Source of the DNA: Reichenbachiella carrageenanivorans
GTDB taxonomy: Bacteria > Bacteroidota > Bacteroidia > Cytophagales > Cyclobacteriaceae
DNA: 64,000 nt
Direction: 5' to 3'
Assembly: GCF_025639805.1 (NCBI RefSeq)
Contig: NZ_CP106735.1
Location: 2,947,501-3,011,500 of the forward strand
Shown here: in pieces, positions 54,913 through 63,041 of the stretch
Layout of the letters: each line of letters opens with the position of its first letter
How positions within the stretch are numbered: the first letter of the stretch is position 1
Made by a program: the position numbers and the translations under genes
The notes under the pieces: generated by a model
What the model saw: the letters and a program-made list of their open reading frames with translations, nothing else
Told to the model about the DNA's origin: nothing
Database searches by the model: none

Positions 54913-55320
54913 ATGAACTACTGGCTAATCAAATCAGAACCTAATACTTACTCTTGGGACGATTTTGTGAAATTGGGACGAGATCATTGGGATGGTGTAC
55001 GCAACTATGCAGCTCGAAAGCATATGCGAGAGATGGAAGAAGGCGATATGGCTTTGTTTTATCACAGCGTCAATGATAAGTGTGTGGTAGGTGTAGCCAA
55101 GGTGGTACGAGAGCATTACCCAGATCCTACGACCGACGATGACCGCTGGGTAGTCGTAGATCTAATGCCCGAATTCAAACTAGATAATCCTGTTACATTA
55201 GAGCAAATCAAAAATGATAGCCGCTTGTCTGAAATGGTGTTGGTCAATAACTCACGCCTTTCTGTACAGCCAGTCAAAAGAGAAGAATTTGATCTGATAT
55301 TATCATTAGGTCAAAAATAA
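54913..55320 (+). CDS. EVE-domain protein
   Basis: This 135-residue single EVE domain (PUA-like fold) shows YWLIKSEPNTYSWDDF, HWDGVRNYAARKHMREM, GDMALFYHS and ARKHM, and the end resembles thymocyte nuclear protein 1. EVE domains bind modified bases in DNA or RNA, and stand-alone bacterial copies are widespread. It lies 60 bases after the M16 gene. No restriction genes are nearby, so a role in defence is not supported by context. Confidence 0.9.
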   Translation: MNYWLIKSEPNTYSWDDFVKLGRDHWDGVRNYAARKHMREMEEGDMALFYHSVNDKCVVGVAKVVREHYPDPTTDDDRWVVVDLMPEFKLDNPVTLEQIKNDSRLSEMVLVNNSRLSVQPVKREEFDLILSLGQK

Positions 55321-55369
55321 CCGTATAGGGTAGAAGCAGGCTTGAAGGTTTGCACGGAGAGAAAAACAA

Positions 55370-56938
55370 ATGAATAGAGCCACATATATAACGGTGTTAT
55401 TGATCCTCGGACTTCAAACTTTGGCGCTAGGCCAAAAAAAGAAAAAGGATGCTGTGCAGGATACAACCGAACAAGAATCGTTCATTGTACAGCCTAAACG
55501 TATAGAGTTTGAAATAGGAAATAAAGATGAGGATTTTATAGTCATCTCTGCACAGGAAAAAGGGCTCCTAGTAGTAAAGCAAACAACTAACCGGACGGAG
55601 ACGGGTTTTGTTTGGGAAATGTATTTGGTGGATAGTGCGTTGAGTGTGGTTTGGAATCGTGCTTTGTCTATCAATTATGGATCGGTATTTTTGGGTTACG
55701 ACTATAGTGATCATGGTTTTTTCTTGCTTTTTGGCAAGTCTCAATACAAGCTCGATGATATGACTGTCTATCAAATGGGGCTGGCAGGCGAAGAAATATT
55801 GTCTTATAAAGTGAATTTGGCCTTGCCATTAGAACTAAGTCATTTCGAGGTGGTAGCCAATAGTTTGATTTTTGGAGGATATTCTAATATGCGTCCTGTT
55901 ATCACAGTTATAGATCTGGACGACCCAAAACCCAAAGTAATGCCGGGTATTTACAATAACAACAGTAGCATCATTGATGTAAGAACGGATAAGAAAACCA
56001 ACAATTTCACAGTGGTGATGAGTGAGCAAACACAAAGTAAACAAGTGACTGTGTCGCTAAAGACCTTTACCGAAAAGGGTGAAATTGTACATACAGAAAC
56101 ACTCGATACCGAGTATGAAAAAAGCCTAGTCGACGGTGTATCTACTAGTTTTGATAATGGTACCCAGTACGTGGCAGGTACATATTCAAAACGCAAGTCG
56201 GAGTATTCTAGGGGGCTGTATCTAGCCAAACTGAATTTGGGTAAGCAGGAGTTTATCAATTATTATGATTATGCTGAGTTAGGAAATTTCTTTTCCTATA
56301 TGCGAGCCAAAAGAGAAAAAAGAGTAAAAGAAAAAATAGAAAGAAAGAAGGTGAAAGGGCAGAAAGCCAAGTTCAACTACAGGCTACTTATCAACGATAT
56401 CATACAGAAGGATGATGAGTATGTTCTGATAGGGGAGGCTTATTATCCAAAATATTCCAGTTATGGTAATAATAACTTTTATAACCAGAATGGTTTTGGT
56501 GCTAGTAATGGTTTTGCCAACCCTAATTTCATTGGCTATAAATATACCCACGCAGTAGTGGTGGGCTTTAGTAAAAAAGGAGAGTTGCTTTGGGATAATA
56601 GCTTTGAAATCAACGACTTACTGAGTTATTCACTTAAAGAAAATGTGCAAATCAGCGTGGAGGATGAACGAATTGTTTTACTCTATGTATATGAAAATGT
56701 CATTCGTTCTAAAATCATTCAAAATGATGAGATTTTGGAAGGTAAAAGTTTTGACCCTATTGAGTTACATTTTAAATCTGATGAAATCAGAGAAAATGAC
56801 AAAGAAATGGAAGGGTTGGAGAAGTGGTATGAAGGTAATTTTTATGCCTATGGTATTCAGCATATCAAAAACCTGAAAGACAAAGATGTAAAATTAAATC
56901 GTCGCGTTTTCTATATCAATAAGGTGCAATATCAATAA
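55370..56938 (+). CDS. Secreted protein of unknown function
   Basis: This 522-residue protein has a signal peptide (ITVLLILGLQTLALGQ), a basic KKKKD stretch, then repeated beta-strand units with Asp/Gly turns that look like a beta-propeller (e.g. VFLGYDYSDHGFFLLFGKS and VANSLIFGGYSNMRPVITVIDLD). There is a highly charged insert (~308-330, RAKREKRVKEKIERKKVKGQ) and an Asn/Gly/Tyr-rich stretch near 360-380. I do not recognise the family; probably restricted to Bacteroidota. It follows the EVE gene by 49 bases on the same strand. Confidence 0.75.
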   Translation: MNRATYITVLLILGLQTLALGQKKKKDAVQDTTEQESFIVQPKRIEFEIGNKDEDFIVISAQEKGLLVVKQTTNRTETGFVWEMYLVDSALSVVWNRALSINYGSVFLGYDYSDHGFFLLFGKSQYKLDDMTVYQMGLAGEEILSYKVNLALPLELSHFEVVANSLIFGGYSNMRPVITVIDLDDPKPKVMPGIYNNNSSIIDVRTDKKTNNFTVVMSEQTQSKQVTVSLKTFTEKGEIVHTETLDTEYEKSLVDGVSTSFDNGTQYVAGTYSKRKSEYSRGLYLAKLNLGKQEFINYYDYAELGNFFSYMRAKREKRVKEKIERKKVKGQKAKFNYRLLINDIIQKDDEYVLIGEAYYPKYSSYGNNNFYNQNGFGASNGFANPNFIGYKYTHAVVVGFSKKGELLWDNSFEINDLLSYSLKENVQISVEDERIVLLYVYENVIRSKIIQNDEILEGKSFDPIELHFKSDEIRENDKEMEGLEKWYEGNFYAYGIQHIKNLKDKDVKLNRRVFYINKVQYQ

Positions 56939-56986
56939 TCTGAAATCTTCTCATAGAAATACTTTTATATGTGAATGGCTAATTTC

Positions 56987-56994
56987 TATATTTG
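56987..56994 (+). promoter_or_regulatory. -7 promoter element for pyrRB
   Basis: TATATTTG fits TAnnTTTG, with TTTT 20 bases upstream (56963-56966). It lies 15 bases before the pyrR ATG at 57010, leaving a leader too short for the PyrR-regulated attenuator known in Bacillus. Confidence 0.5.
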
Positions 56995-57009
56995 CATAAT
57001 CAAAGACAC

Positions 57010-57558
57010 ATGCAAAAGAGACTCCTTCTTAATAGCCAACACCTCAGTATCACCATCTCTCGTCTTTGCTATCAATTAATTGAAAATCATAATCAGTTTG
57101 AAAATACCGTATTGCTAGGTTTGCAGCCCAAGGGTATTTATGTGGCAGAGCGTATCAAAGCGAAGTTGGAAGAGGTGATCAAGAAACCCATTTCATTAGG
57201 ATATTTGGATATCACTTTCTACCGAGATGATTTTCGTAGACGGGAAGAGCCATTGGCTCCTAACGAAACCAAGGTGCCTTTTATTATCGAAGATAAGCAT
57301 GTGGTTCTGATCGATGATGTATTGTATACTGGTCGGTCGGTAAAGTCTGCCATGGATGCCATGGGAGCCTTTGGAAGGCCTGCTAAAGTAGAATTTTTAG
57401 CTTTGATAGATCGTGCCTATAGTCGCGATATTCCTGTGGAAGCTACTTATATTGGTAAGCAGGTCAATACTGTGCTGTCGCAAAAAGTCCTTGTAGAGCT
57501 TACTGAGCAAGGCAAGAAAGAAGATAAAATTTGGTTGATAGATAATTCGAAGAAATGA
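57010..57558 (+). CDS. pyrR: Bifunctional PyrR (pyrimidine operon regulator / uracil phosphoribosyltransferase-like)
   Basis: PyrR of Bacillus binds pyr mRNA and has UPRT activity. The 182-residue protein shows the PRT-fold PRPP motif VVLIDDVLYTGRSVKSAMDAM, RREEPLAPNETKVPF and the end VNTVLSQKVLVELTEQ. I used the ATG at 57010; the frame from a TTG at 56992 adds six residues over the promoter. It overlaps pyrB by 4 bases (ATGA), so the pair is co-translated. With such a short leader there is no room for a classical antiterminator, so the protein may act mainly on another site or as an enzyme. Confidence 0.93.
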   Translation: MQKRLLLNSQHLSITISRLCYQLIENHNQFENTVLLGLQPKGIYVAERIKAKLEEVIKKPISLGYLDITFYRDDFRRREEPLAPNETKVPFIIEDKHVVLIDDVLYTGRSVKSAMDAMGAFGRPAKVEFLALIDRAYSRDIPVEATYIGKQVNTVLSQKVLVELTEQGKKEDKIWLIDNSKK

Positions 57559-58481
57559 GTCAGTTGAGTAGCAAACATTTATTGGGTATCAAGGATCTTA
57601 CACCTGATGATATCCAGTTGATTTTTGAAACAGCGGACAATTTCAAGGATGTGATCAATAGGCCGATCAAGAAAGTACCTTCGCTCAGAGATATTACCAT
57701 CGCCAATGTTTTTTTTGAAAATTCTACAAGAACCAAACTTTCGTTTGAACTAGCAGAGAAGAGATTGTCCGCTGATGTGATCAATTTTTCCTCTTCGGGT
57801 AGTTCTGTCAAGAAAGGGGAGACTCTACTGGATACAGTAAACAATATCCTAGCGATGAAAGTGGATATGATCGTGATGAGACACTCTTCTCCAGGAGCAC
57901 CGCATTTCCTCTCCAAGCATATCGATGCCAACATTGTGAATGCAGGAGATGGTACGCATGAGCACCCTACACAGGCTTTACTTGATGCGTTCTCGATGAG
58001 AGAAAAACTAGGAGATTTGGCAGGAAAGAAGATTGCTATCATTGGTGATATTATTCATTCCAGAGTAGCACTGTCCAATGTGTTTGCACTACAAAAAATG
58101 GGTGCAGAAGTGATGATATGTGGTCCAGCTACGCTGGTGCCTAAATACATTACATCGCTTGGTGTGCAAGTGGTGACTGATGTGTTTGAGGCTTTGCAAT
58201 GGTGCGATGTAGCCAATATTCTTCGTATTCAATTGGAAAGGCAACATATCAAATATTTTCCATCTTTGAGAGAATACTCGCTCTACTTCGGAGTCAATAA
58301 ACAAATGCTCGATCGCTTAGATAAAGAAATTGTAATTATGCACCCAGGGCCTATCAATAGAGGAGTAGAGATTACTAGTGATGTGGCAGATTCTCAGCAT
58401 TCCATTATTCTCAATCAGGTCGAAAACGGAGTGGCTATACGTATGGCTGTATTGTATCTCCTCGCAGGAGCCAATAGATAA
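57555..58481 (+). CDS. pyrB: Aspartate carbamoyltransferase catalytic subunit
   Basis: PyrB catalyses the first committed step of pyrimidine synthesis, carbamoyl phosphate plus aspartate to carbamoyl aspartate. The 308-residue protein has the carbamoyl phosphate motif FFENSTRTKLSFELA, the second motif HPTQALLDAFSM and MHPGPINRGVEI. No pyrI regulatory subunit follows, as in the unregulated B. subtilis-type class. It is in an operon with pyrR and converges with the FecR-like gene. Confidence 0.96.
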   Translation: MSQLSSKHLLGIKDLTPDDIQLIFETADNFKDVINRPIKKVPSLRDITIANVFFENSTRTKLSFELAEKRLSADVINFSSSGSSVKKGETLLDTVNNILAMKVDMIVMRHSSPGAPHFLSKHIDANIVNAGDGTHEHPTQALLDAFSMREKLGDLAGKKIAIIGDIIHSRVALSNVFALQKMGAEVMICGPATLVPKYITSLGVQVVTDVFEALQWCDVANILRIQLERQHIKYFPSLREYSLYFGVNKQMLDRLDKEIVIMHPGPINRGVEITSDVADSQHSIILNQVENGVAIRMAVLYLLAGANR

Positions 58482-58509
58482 AAAAAGCTCTGAGGTTAGT
58501 CAGAGCTTT
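58481..58509 (-). terminator. Terminator of the distal FecR-like gene
   Basis: Stem AAAGCTCTGA (58484-58493) pairs with TCAGAGCTTT (58500-58509), ten perfect pairs with a 6-base loop. The T-run lies on the minus side (58486-58480). It could also slow plus-strand readthrough from pyrB. Confidence 0.7.
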
Positions 58510-58533
58510 CGTGGTCAATAATAAGTTCTATTT

Positions 58534-59463
58534 TTATTTCTCTTCTATTTGACTGAGTCCATTTCTAATCAAAAACTCACCATAGAGCATTTTGAAATCT
58601 TCTACCTCTGGCGCTTGTTCTAGAATCCCTTCATATTGAGTAATGGCATCTAGAATAAGACCATTGTCTTCGAAGTACGAAGCAAGTACCAATTTGCCTA
58701 ATGGCGTATCACTAGCTACTTCCGTTTTTAATTGTGATAAAGTGCCATTGATTTCGGTGATTTGCTCGTCAGAAAGTCGTTCTATGCCATAGTCTGGTGA
58801 AAACAAATCAGAGTTGTCTTTTACCTTAATATTGACAATCACCAGTTCTTCGTTGGCTAGATTCTCATCGTTCAAGTTGATCTGGATGTAAGGCTTAGTA
58901 GTTTCTGCTGTGATCAATTCTTCGTCAAAAATATTTTTCACGGTTACAATATAATAGGCGTCTTCTCCCACACTATTCCAACGGATAACAGCTGCTGGGT
59001 TTAGTACGCTTACCGAGTTTGGAAGCATAGCTGAAATAGCAGTGCTGCTCGATCTTTCTACTGCACCAGTAGCCTTCATGTTGGCTCTGTAATTAGAATT
59101 GGTATTTACGCCGTCATCATTGATTTTTTGAAGTACATAGTTTGCATACTTATTGGCTACAGATGTTTTAGCATTGGCTAGTTGAGTTTCCAGATCTACA
59201 ATTTTAGTTACACCTGCCGTTCTTAGTTCTATGGTCTTGCCTGTTCTGTGCATCAATCCGATATAGGCCCCGTTCGAAGCTATGATTTCATCGTTTTGCA
59301 TTAAGGTAAGACCTGGACGAAGAAATACTTCTTGTCCATTATCGGCTTTGTGTACTTTATTTGCGCCCTTGTTTGCCAAAACTCGAAATACATAGTTTTT
59401 AGACGTTTGTGCAAGCCCGAAGTGGCATATGGCGATAAAAAATACGGTAACAATGGCTCTCAT
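58534..59463 (-). CDS. Exported FecR-like protein with C-terminal helical repeats, copy 2
   Basis: This 309-residue protein has a signal peptide (AIVTVFFIAICHFGLAQ). A FecR-like beta domain follows (~20-85: VFRVLANKGANKV, LRPGLTLMQNDEIIASNGAYIGLMHRTGKTIELRTAGVTKIVDLE). Then a helical part with MKATGAVERSSSTA, a beta-sandwich-like segment around AAVIRWNSV, and C-terminal TPR-like helices (ASYFEDNGLILDAITQYEGIL). It is a close paralogue of the gene 140 bases upstream (same domain order and shared motifs throughout, about half the positions identical by eye). A terminator lies between the copies. Function unknown; it probably acts in the periplasm. Confidence 0.75.
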   Translation of the reverse strand: MRAIVTVFFIAICHFGLAQTSKNYVFRVLANKGANKVHKADNGQEVFLRPGLTLMQNDEIIASNGAYIGLMHRTGKTIELRTAGVTKIVDLETQLANAKTSVANKYANYVLQKINDDGVNTNSNYRANMKATGAVERSSSTAISAMLPNSVSVLNPAAVIRWNSVGEDAYYIVTVKNIFDEELITAETTKPYIQINLNDENLANEELVIVNIKVKDNSDLFSPDYGIERLSDEQITEINGTLSQLKTEVASDTPLGKLVLASYFEDNGLILDAITQYEGILEQAPEVEDFKMLYGEFLIRNGLSQIEEK

Positions 59464-59529
59464 AAACTTATAGTTTAACGATTTTAAGGAATAAAGTTAT
59501 TGGTTGTTGAATATAGCGCAGTCTGTATT

Positions 59530-59537
59530 CAAAAGTA
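59530..59537 (-). promoter_or_regulatory. Possible -7 promoter element for FecR-like copy 2
   Basis: TACTTTTG on the minus strand fits TAnnTTTG and lies between the inter-copy terminator and the start of copy 2, about 67 bases from the ATG. The -33 element is not clear. Confidence 0.35.
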
Positions 59538-59550
59538 TAGAATTTTCAAT

Positions 59551-59582
59551 AAAAAAGGCCATACCGCTTTTGGTATGGCCTT
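59551..59582 (-). terminator. Terminator between the two FecR-like copies
   Basis: A perfect 11-pair stem (59555-59565 with 59572-59582) has a 6-base loop and a T-run on the minus strand. It lies 22 bases past the stop of copy 1. Confidence 0.8.
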
Positions 59583-59603
59583 GAATCTTAAAATCCTATT
59601 TTC

Positions 59604-60530
59604 TTATAGCAATCCATTCTTAATTAAGAAATCGTCGTATATTGTTTTGAAATCTTCTACTTCAGGAGAAGCCTTCAATGCTTTTTCGTATTGCGTCATG
59701 GCATCCAAGAGTAAGTTGTTTTCTTCGTAGAATGAAGCAAAGATCAAATTGTTTAGAGGGCTGTCGTCAGTGATTTCTGATTTTAATGCTTCTAGGTTTT
59801 CATTGATAGAAGCAGCATCGTCGGCAGACATTCTTTTGATACCGTAGTCTCCAGACTTGAGTTCAGCATTGTCTTTTACTTTTACGTTCAAGATCACTAG
59901 TCTCTCATTAGCCAATTGGTCGTCTTCGAAGTTGATGCTCAAGCTAGTATCAGTAGTTTCAGCGCTATAAATTTCTTCATCGAAGATGTTTTTGATGCTT
60001 ATTACATATGAGGGGTTTTCTACCTGATCGGCTCCTTCCCATCTGATGATAGCTTCAGGATTCAATATATCTACTGAGCTAGGTAGTAATACGTTTAGAG
60101 AAGAACTGCTTGTTGCACGTTCTACAGCTCCAGTAGCCTTCATGTTTCGTCTGTAATTTGAACTAAGGTCTCCACCGTCATCACTCATTTTGTTCATTAC
60201 AAATTGAGCGTATTTGTTGGCTACACTAGATTGATTGCTTGCAAGTTTAGTTTCAAGATCCGTGATTTTCGTTACGCCAGGGTTTCTTACCTCAATAGTT
60301 CTACCTGTTTTGTGCATCAATCCAATGTATGCACCTGATGCAGCTATTAGCTCATCACCAGACATTAATGTGGCTCCCGTTTTTAACGGAATGGTTTCGC
60401 CAGTTTGTCCCTTTTTTACCTGATTGGCTCCTTTGCTTGCCAATACTCTAAAAACAAAACTTTGTCCGTAGCTGGTATTGACTAGAAAGAATATCAGAAG
60501 AGAAGATGTTATGAATAATTTAGTTCTCAT
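59604..60530 (-). CDS. Exported FecR-like protein with C-terminal helical repeats, copy 1
   Basis: This 308-residue protein has a signal peptide (KLFITSSLLIFFLVNTSYGQ) and the same layout as copy 2: a FecR-like domain (~22-85, SGDELIAASGAYIGLMHKTGRTIEVRNPGVTKITDLE), the MKATGAVERATSS helical segment and TPR-like C-terminal helices. FecR domains occur in periplasmic proteins that sense or stabilise surface structures. It lies 26 bases after the CHASE2 gene and should be co-transcribed with it. The next gene is its paralogue. No sigma factor or TonB receptor is adjacent, so this is not a classical FecIR iron system. Confidence 0.75.
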   Translation of the reverse strand: MRTKLFITSSLLIFFLVNTSYGQSFVFRVLASKGANQVKKGQTGETIPLKTGATLMSGDELIAASGAYIGLMHKTGRTIEVRNPGVTKITDLETKLASNQSSVANKYAQFVMNKMSDDGGDLSSNYRRNMKATGAVERATSSSSLNVLLPSSVDILNPEAIIRWEGADQVENPSYVISIKNIFDEEIYSAETTDTSLSINFEDDQLANERLVILNVKVKDNAELKSGDYGIKRMSADDAASINENLEALKSEITDDSPLNNLIFASFYEENNLLLDAMTQYEKALKASPEVEDFKTIYDDFLIKNGLL

Positions 60531-60556
60531 GATATATAGATTTATAGATTACAAAT

Positions 60557-61801
60557 TTACAATTTCTTTAATTCGCGCAATTCGTTTCTGCCTTCTTTTG
60601 TAAACAGGTTAACAAATACGCCAAAGAATACTTCGAGCGCATCTCCAGCAATAAGGACTGCAAAAATGGTCCATGTCACATCTACTTTTAAATTGAAGTA
60701 GATGAATATAACCAAGCTAAGCGTAAATATTGCTGCTGCTTCGATCAACTGTATTAGTTTAGTCAATCCATCGTACCATTTGGGTACTACTTTATAGATG
60801 ACAGTAAACAATACAATATTCAAATACAATATAATAAGTGCCAGTATGTAAGCATAATTCTCTCCCCATGCATTGATATAGTCTTCAGACATAATCATTG
60901 AAAATACATTGGCATGAACTACGCCTCCAAACATATCGGCATGCGTTTTGCCGACGTAATTTTTGTTGAGCGGTGTAAAATACACATCATCATTAGTTTT
61001 TCTATCTCCAAGTTCACTTCCAAGAAAACAGAAAATAACCGCCTTGCCTTCGATTAGGTCTGGAGCAAATTCCATTCCTAAAACTTGATACCAATCCAAA
61101 GCGAAGTAAGCAATTGGCGATTGTGTAGCTCCATAATCGAAGATGCTTCCTCGATAGTTAATGGTTTCCACATCATTACCACGCTCCAAAAATCGTTCCA
61201 CTTTTTCAGGAGCCATATATTGGGCTATTTTTACAGCAAATGCCAGTTGTTCCTGACCATTTACTTTTTCTCTTACAGCAAACTCACGACACATTTTAAG
61301 GTCATCCTGATCTGCTGCGCCTGTGATGAAGTTGACAAATGCAGTTTCTCCATAGTCGAATAGAGGAGGGTAAGACACTTCTAAAGTATCAAAGTCGTCA
61401 TCATCGTCTAGGTTCACTAATTTGCTATACATGACTAGGTTTTCTACTCGAGAAAAGGCATCGGCCAATTTTAGATCGCCAAGCGTGTCTTCTTTAGGGT
61501 TTCTAAAAAGCATATCCATGCCGATTACCTTTGGGTTGGCAGCATTGATGATATTAACCATTTCAGCTATGCCTGCCCGGTCAAGGTCTCCAATGTTTAC
61601 TAGCACCAAATCCTCTTCACCCATGGGATCTTCTCGCAATTGGGAAAACACAATGTCCGTACTTTCCATATCGGCAAATACTTCTCCAATAGGGTCAAAT
61701 ACATCAAAGACTTTGAAGGCAATTACTTGATTAATGATAAAGGCGAGTAGGAGGATGAAAAAAAATGCATATATGGTCTCAAGCCAGAATTTTTTGAACA
61801 T
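60557..61801 (-). CDS. CHASE2-domain membrane protein without an output domain
   Basis: This 414-residue protein has an N-terminal membrane helix (~7-30) and an extracytoplasmic CHASE2 domain (~55-310; hallmarks LVLVNIGDLDRAGIAEMVNII, PKVIGMDMLFR, NYRGS, AVIFCFLGS, THADMFGGVVHANVFSMI). Three membrane helices follow (~325-400), with a short basic tail. CHASE2 is normally the sensor of adenylate cyclases, kinases or phosphatases, but here no cytoplasmic enzyme domain follows. It is the first gene of a module with two FecR-like proteins. Ligand and role unknown; domain identification is good, function is not. Confidence 0.85.
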   Translation of the reverse strand: MFKKFWLETIYAFFFILLLAFIINQVIAFKVFDVFDPIGEVFADMESTDIVFSQLREDPMGEEDLVLVNIGDLDRAGIAEMVNIINAANPKVIGMDMLFRNPKEDTLGDLKLADAFSRVENLVMYSKLVNLDDDDDFDTLEVSYPPLFDYGETAFVNFITGAADQDDLKMCREFAVREKVNGQEQLAFAVKIAQYMAPEKVERFLERGNDVETINYRGSIFDYGATQSPIAYFALDWYQVLGMEFAPDLIEGKAVIFCFLGSELGDRKTNDDVYFTPLNKNYVGKTHADMFGGVVHANVFSMIMSEDYINAWGENYAYILALIILYLNIVLFTVIYKVVPKWYDGLTKLIQLIEAAAIFTLSLVIFIYFNLKVDVTWTIFAVLIAGDALEVFFGVFVNLFTKEGRNELRELKKL

Positions 61802-62051
61802 GTCAGTTTGTTATGATTAGTAAGAGTTATCTTTTGAATTTATGATTTAGATAATTGGTAGCCCCTTTCTCTTTCAAAAATAAAGCTATATTAATCTTGA
61901 ATTAATTCAATTATTAATCGACCAACCTATCCAAATTATCTATAAACATAGGAAATCCAAGTATAAGAATTATTCCGATTCTTAAATTTTTGATAATTAG
62001 TAAACGGCTATGTTTTGATTGTTATCTTTATTTTTCACACAGACCTAATGA

Positions 62052-63041
62052 ATGAAACGATTCGACCTTGATTATTACCTCAATGGCTTGAAAGCTGAAA
62101 ATACAGTAGTATTGGCGCAAGCAATCACATTGATAGAAAGTAAAAGAAGATCTGATCAGGATTTAGGTGATTTGATACTCACAGAAATACTCAAAGAGGC
62201 AGAACCCTCTATTAGAATAGGAATTACGGGGACTCCAGGTGTAGGCAAATCGAGTTTTATTGAAGGATTTGGAAGTTTCTTAATTAGTCAAGGTAAAAAA
62301 GTGGCTGTGTTAGCTATTGACCCAAGTAGCCAGCGTACGGGAGGAAGTATCTTAGGTGATAAGACCCGAATGGAAATGCTGAGCAAGAATCCGAAGGCCT
62401 ATATTCGCCCTTCGGCCTCTGGGAGTGCGCTGGGCGGTGTCAACAACCGTACGCGTGAATCGATATTGCTTTGTGAAGCAGCTGGGTTTGATGCCATTAT
62501 TGTGGAGACGGTAGGTGTAGGTCAATCCGAAACGTTAGTAAATAATATGGTAGATTTCTTTTTGCTGATGATACAGCCGGGGTCAGGCGATGATCTGCAA
62601 GGCATCAAAAAAGGAATCATGGAAATGGCGAATGGTATCGTGATCAACAAAGCTGATGGCGATCAGGCCAAACTGGCCAAACGATCTAAAACAGACTTGC
62701 TAAGTGCACTTCATCTTTTTGCGATAAGTGATTCGGGCTGGCAGACGCAAGTTGAACTATGTTCCGCACTAGAGCATAAAGGGTTTGATAAGGTGTGGTC
62801 GATGATTTCTTCGTTTGAAAAGCAAATGAAAGGCAATGGATTATTTGCTCAAAATAGGTGTAGCCAAAATGTGACTTGGTTTGAGGATCGTGTAAATTTA
62901 GGGTTGTTGCAAGTACTCACCAGTCAGCCTGAATTGACTCGGCTACACCAGCAACTCAAATATAAAGTGCAGGAAAATGAGTGTTCGGTGTCTCAGGCAA
63001 CAGCTGAGTTATTGGCACTGGCTAGACAACTGCTCGCTTAG
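62052..63041 (+). CDS. meaB: Methylmalonyl-CoA mutase-associated GTPase (G-protein chaperone)
   Basis: MeaB protects methylmalonyl-CoA mutase from inactivation and gates loading of adenosylcobalamin. The 329-residue protein has the P-loop GITGTPGVGKSS, then LAIDPSSQRTGGSILGDKTRM (switch I), IIVETVGVGQSE (switch II) and NKADGDQ for guanine. A C-terminal dimerisation helix pair follows. mutAB, its client, is 40 kb away in this window. Its 3' end overlaps the convergent PP-loop gene by 20 bases. Confidence 0.95.
   Translation: MKRFDLDYYLNGLKAENTVVLAQAITLIESKRRSDQDLGDLILTEILKEAEPSIRIGITGTPGVGKSSFIEGFGSFLISQGKKVAVLAIDPSSQRTGGSILGDKTRMEMLSKNPKAYIRPSASGSALGGVNNRTRESILLCEAAGFDAIIVETVGVGQSETLVNNMVDFFLLMIQPGSGDDLQGIKKGIMEMANGIVINKADGDQAKLAKRSKTDLLSALHLFAISDSGWQTQVELCSALEHKGFDKVWSMISSFEKQMKGNGLFAQNRCSQNVTWFEDRVNLGLLQVLTSQPELTRLHQQLKYKVQENECSVSQATAELLALARQLLA

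Noticed and set aside
54913..55320. EVE-domain gene as part of an anti-phage defence island
   Set aside because: Neighbours are a protease, a secreted unknown and pyrimidine genes; no restriction, toxin or phage genes are present.
59604..60530. FecIR-type iron sigma/anti-sigma system
   Set aside because: The FecR-like proteins have cleavable signal peptides, lack the cytoplasmic anti-sigma N-terminus, and no ECF sigma factor or TonB receptor is nearby.
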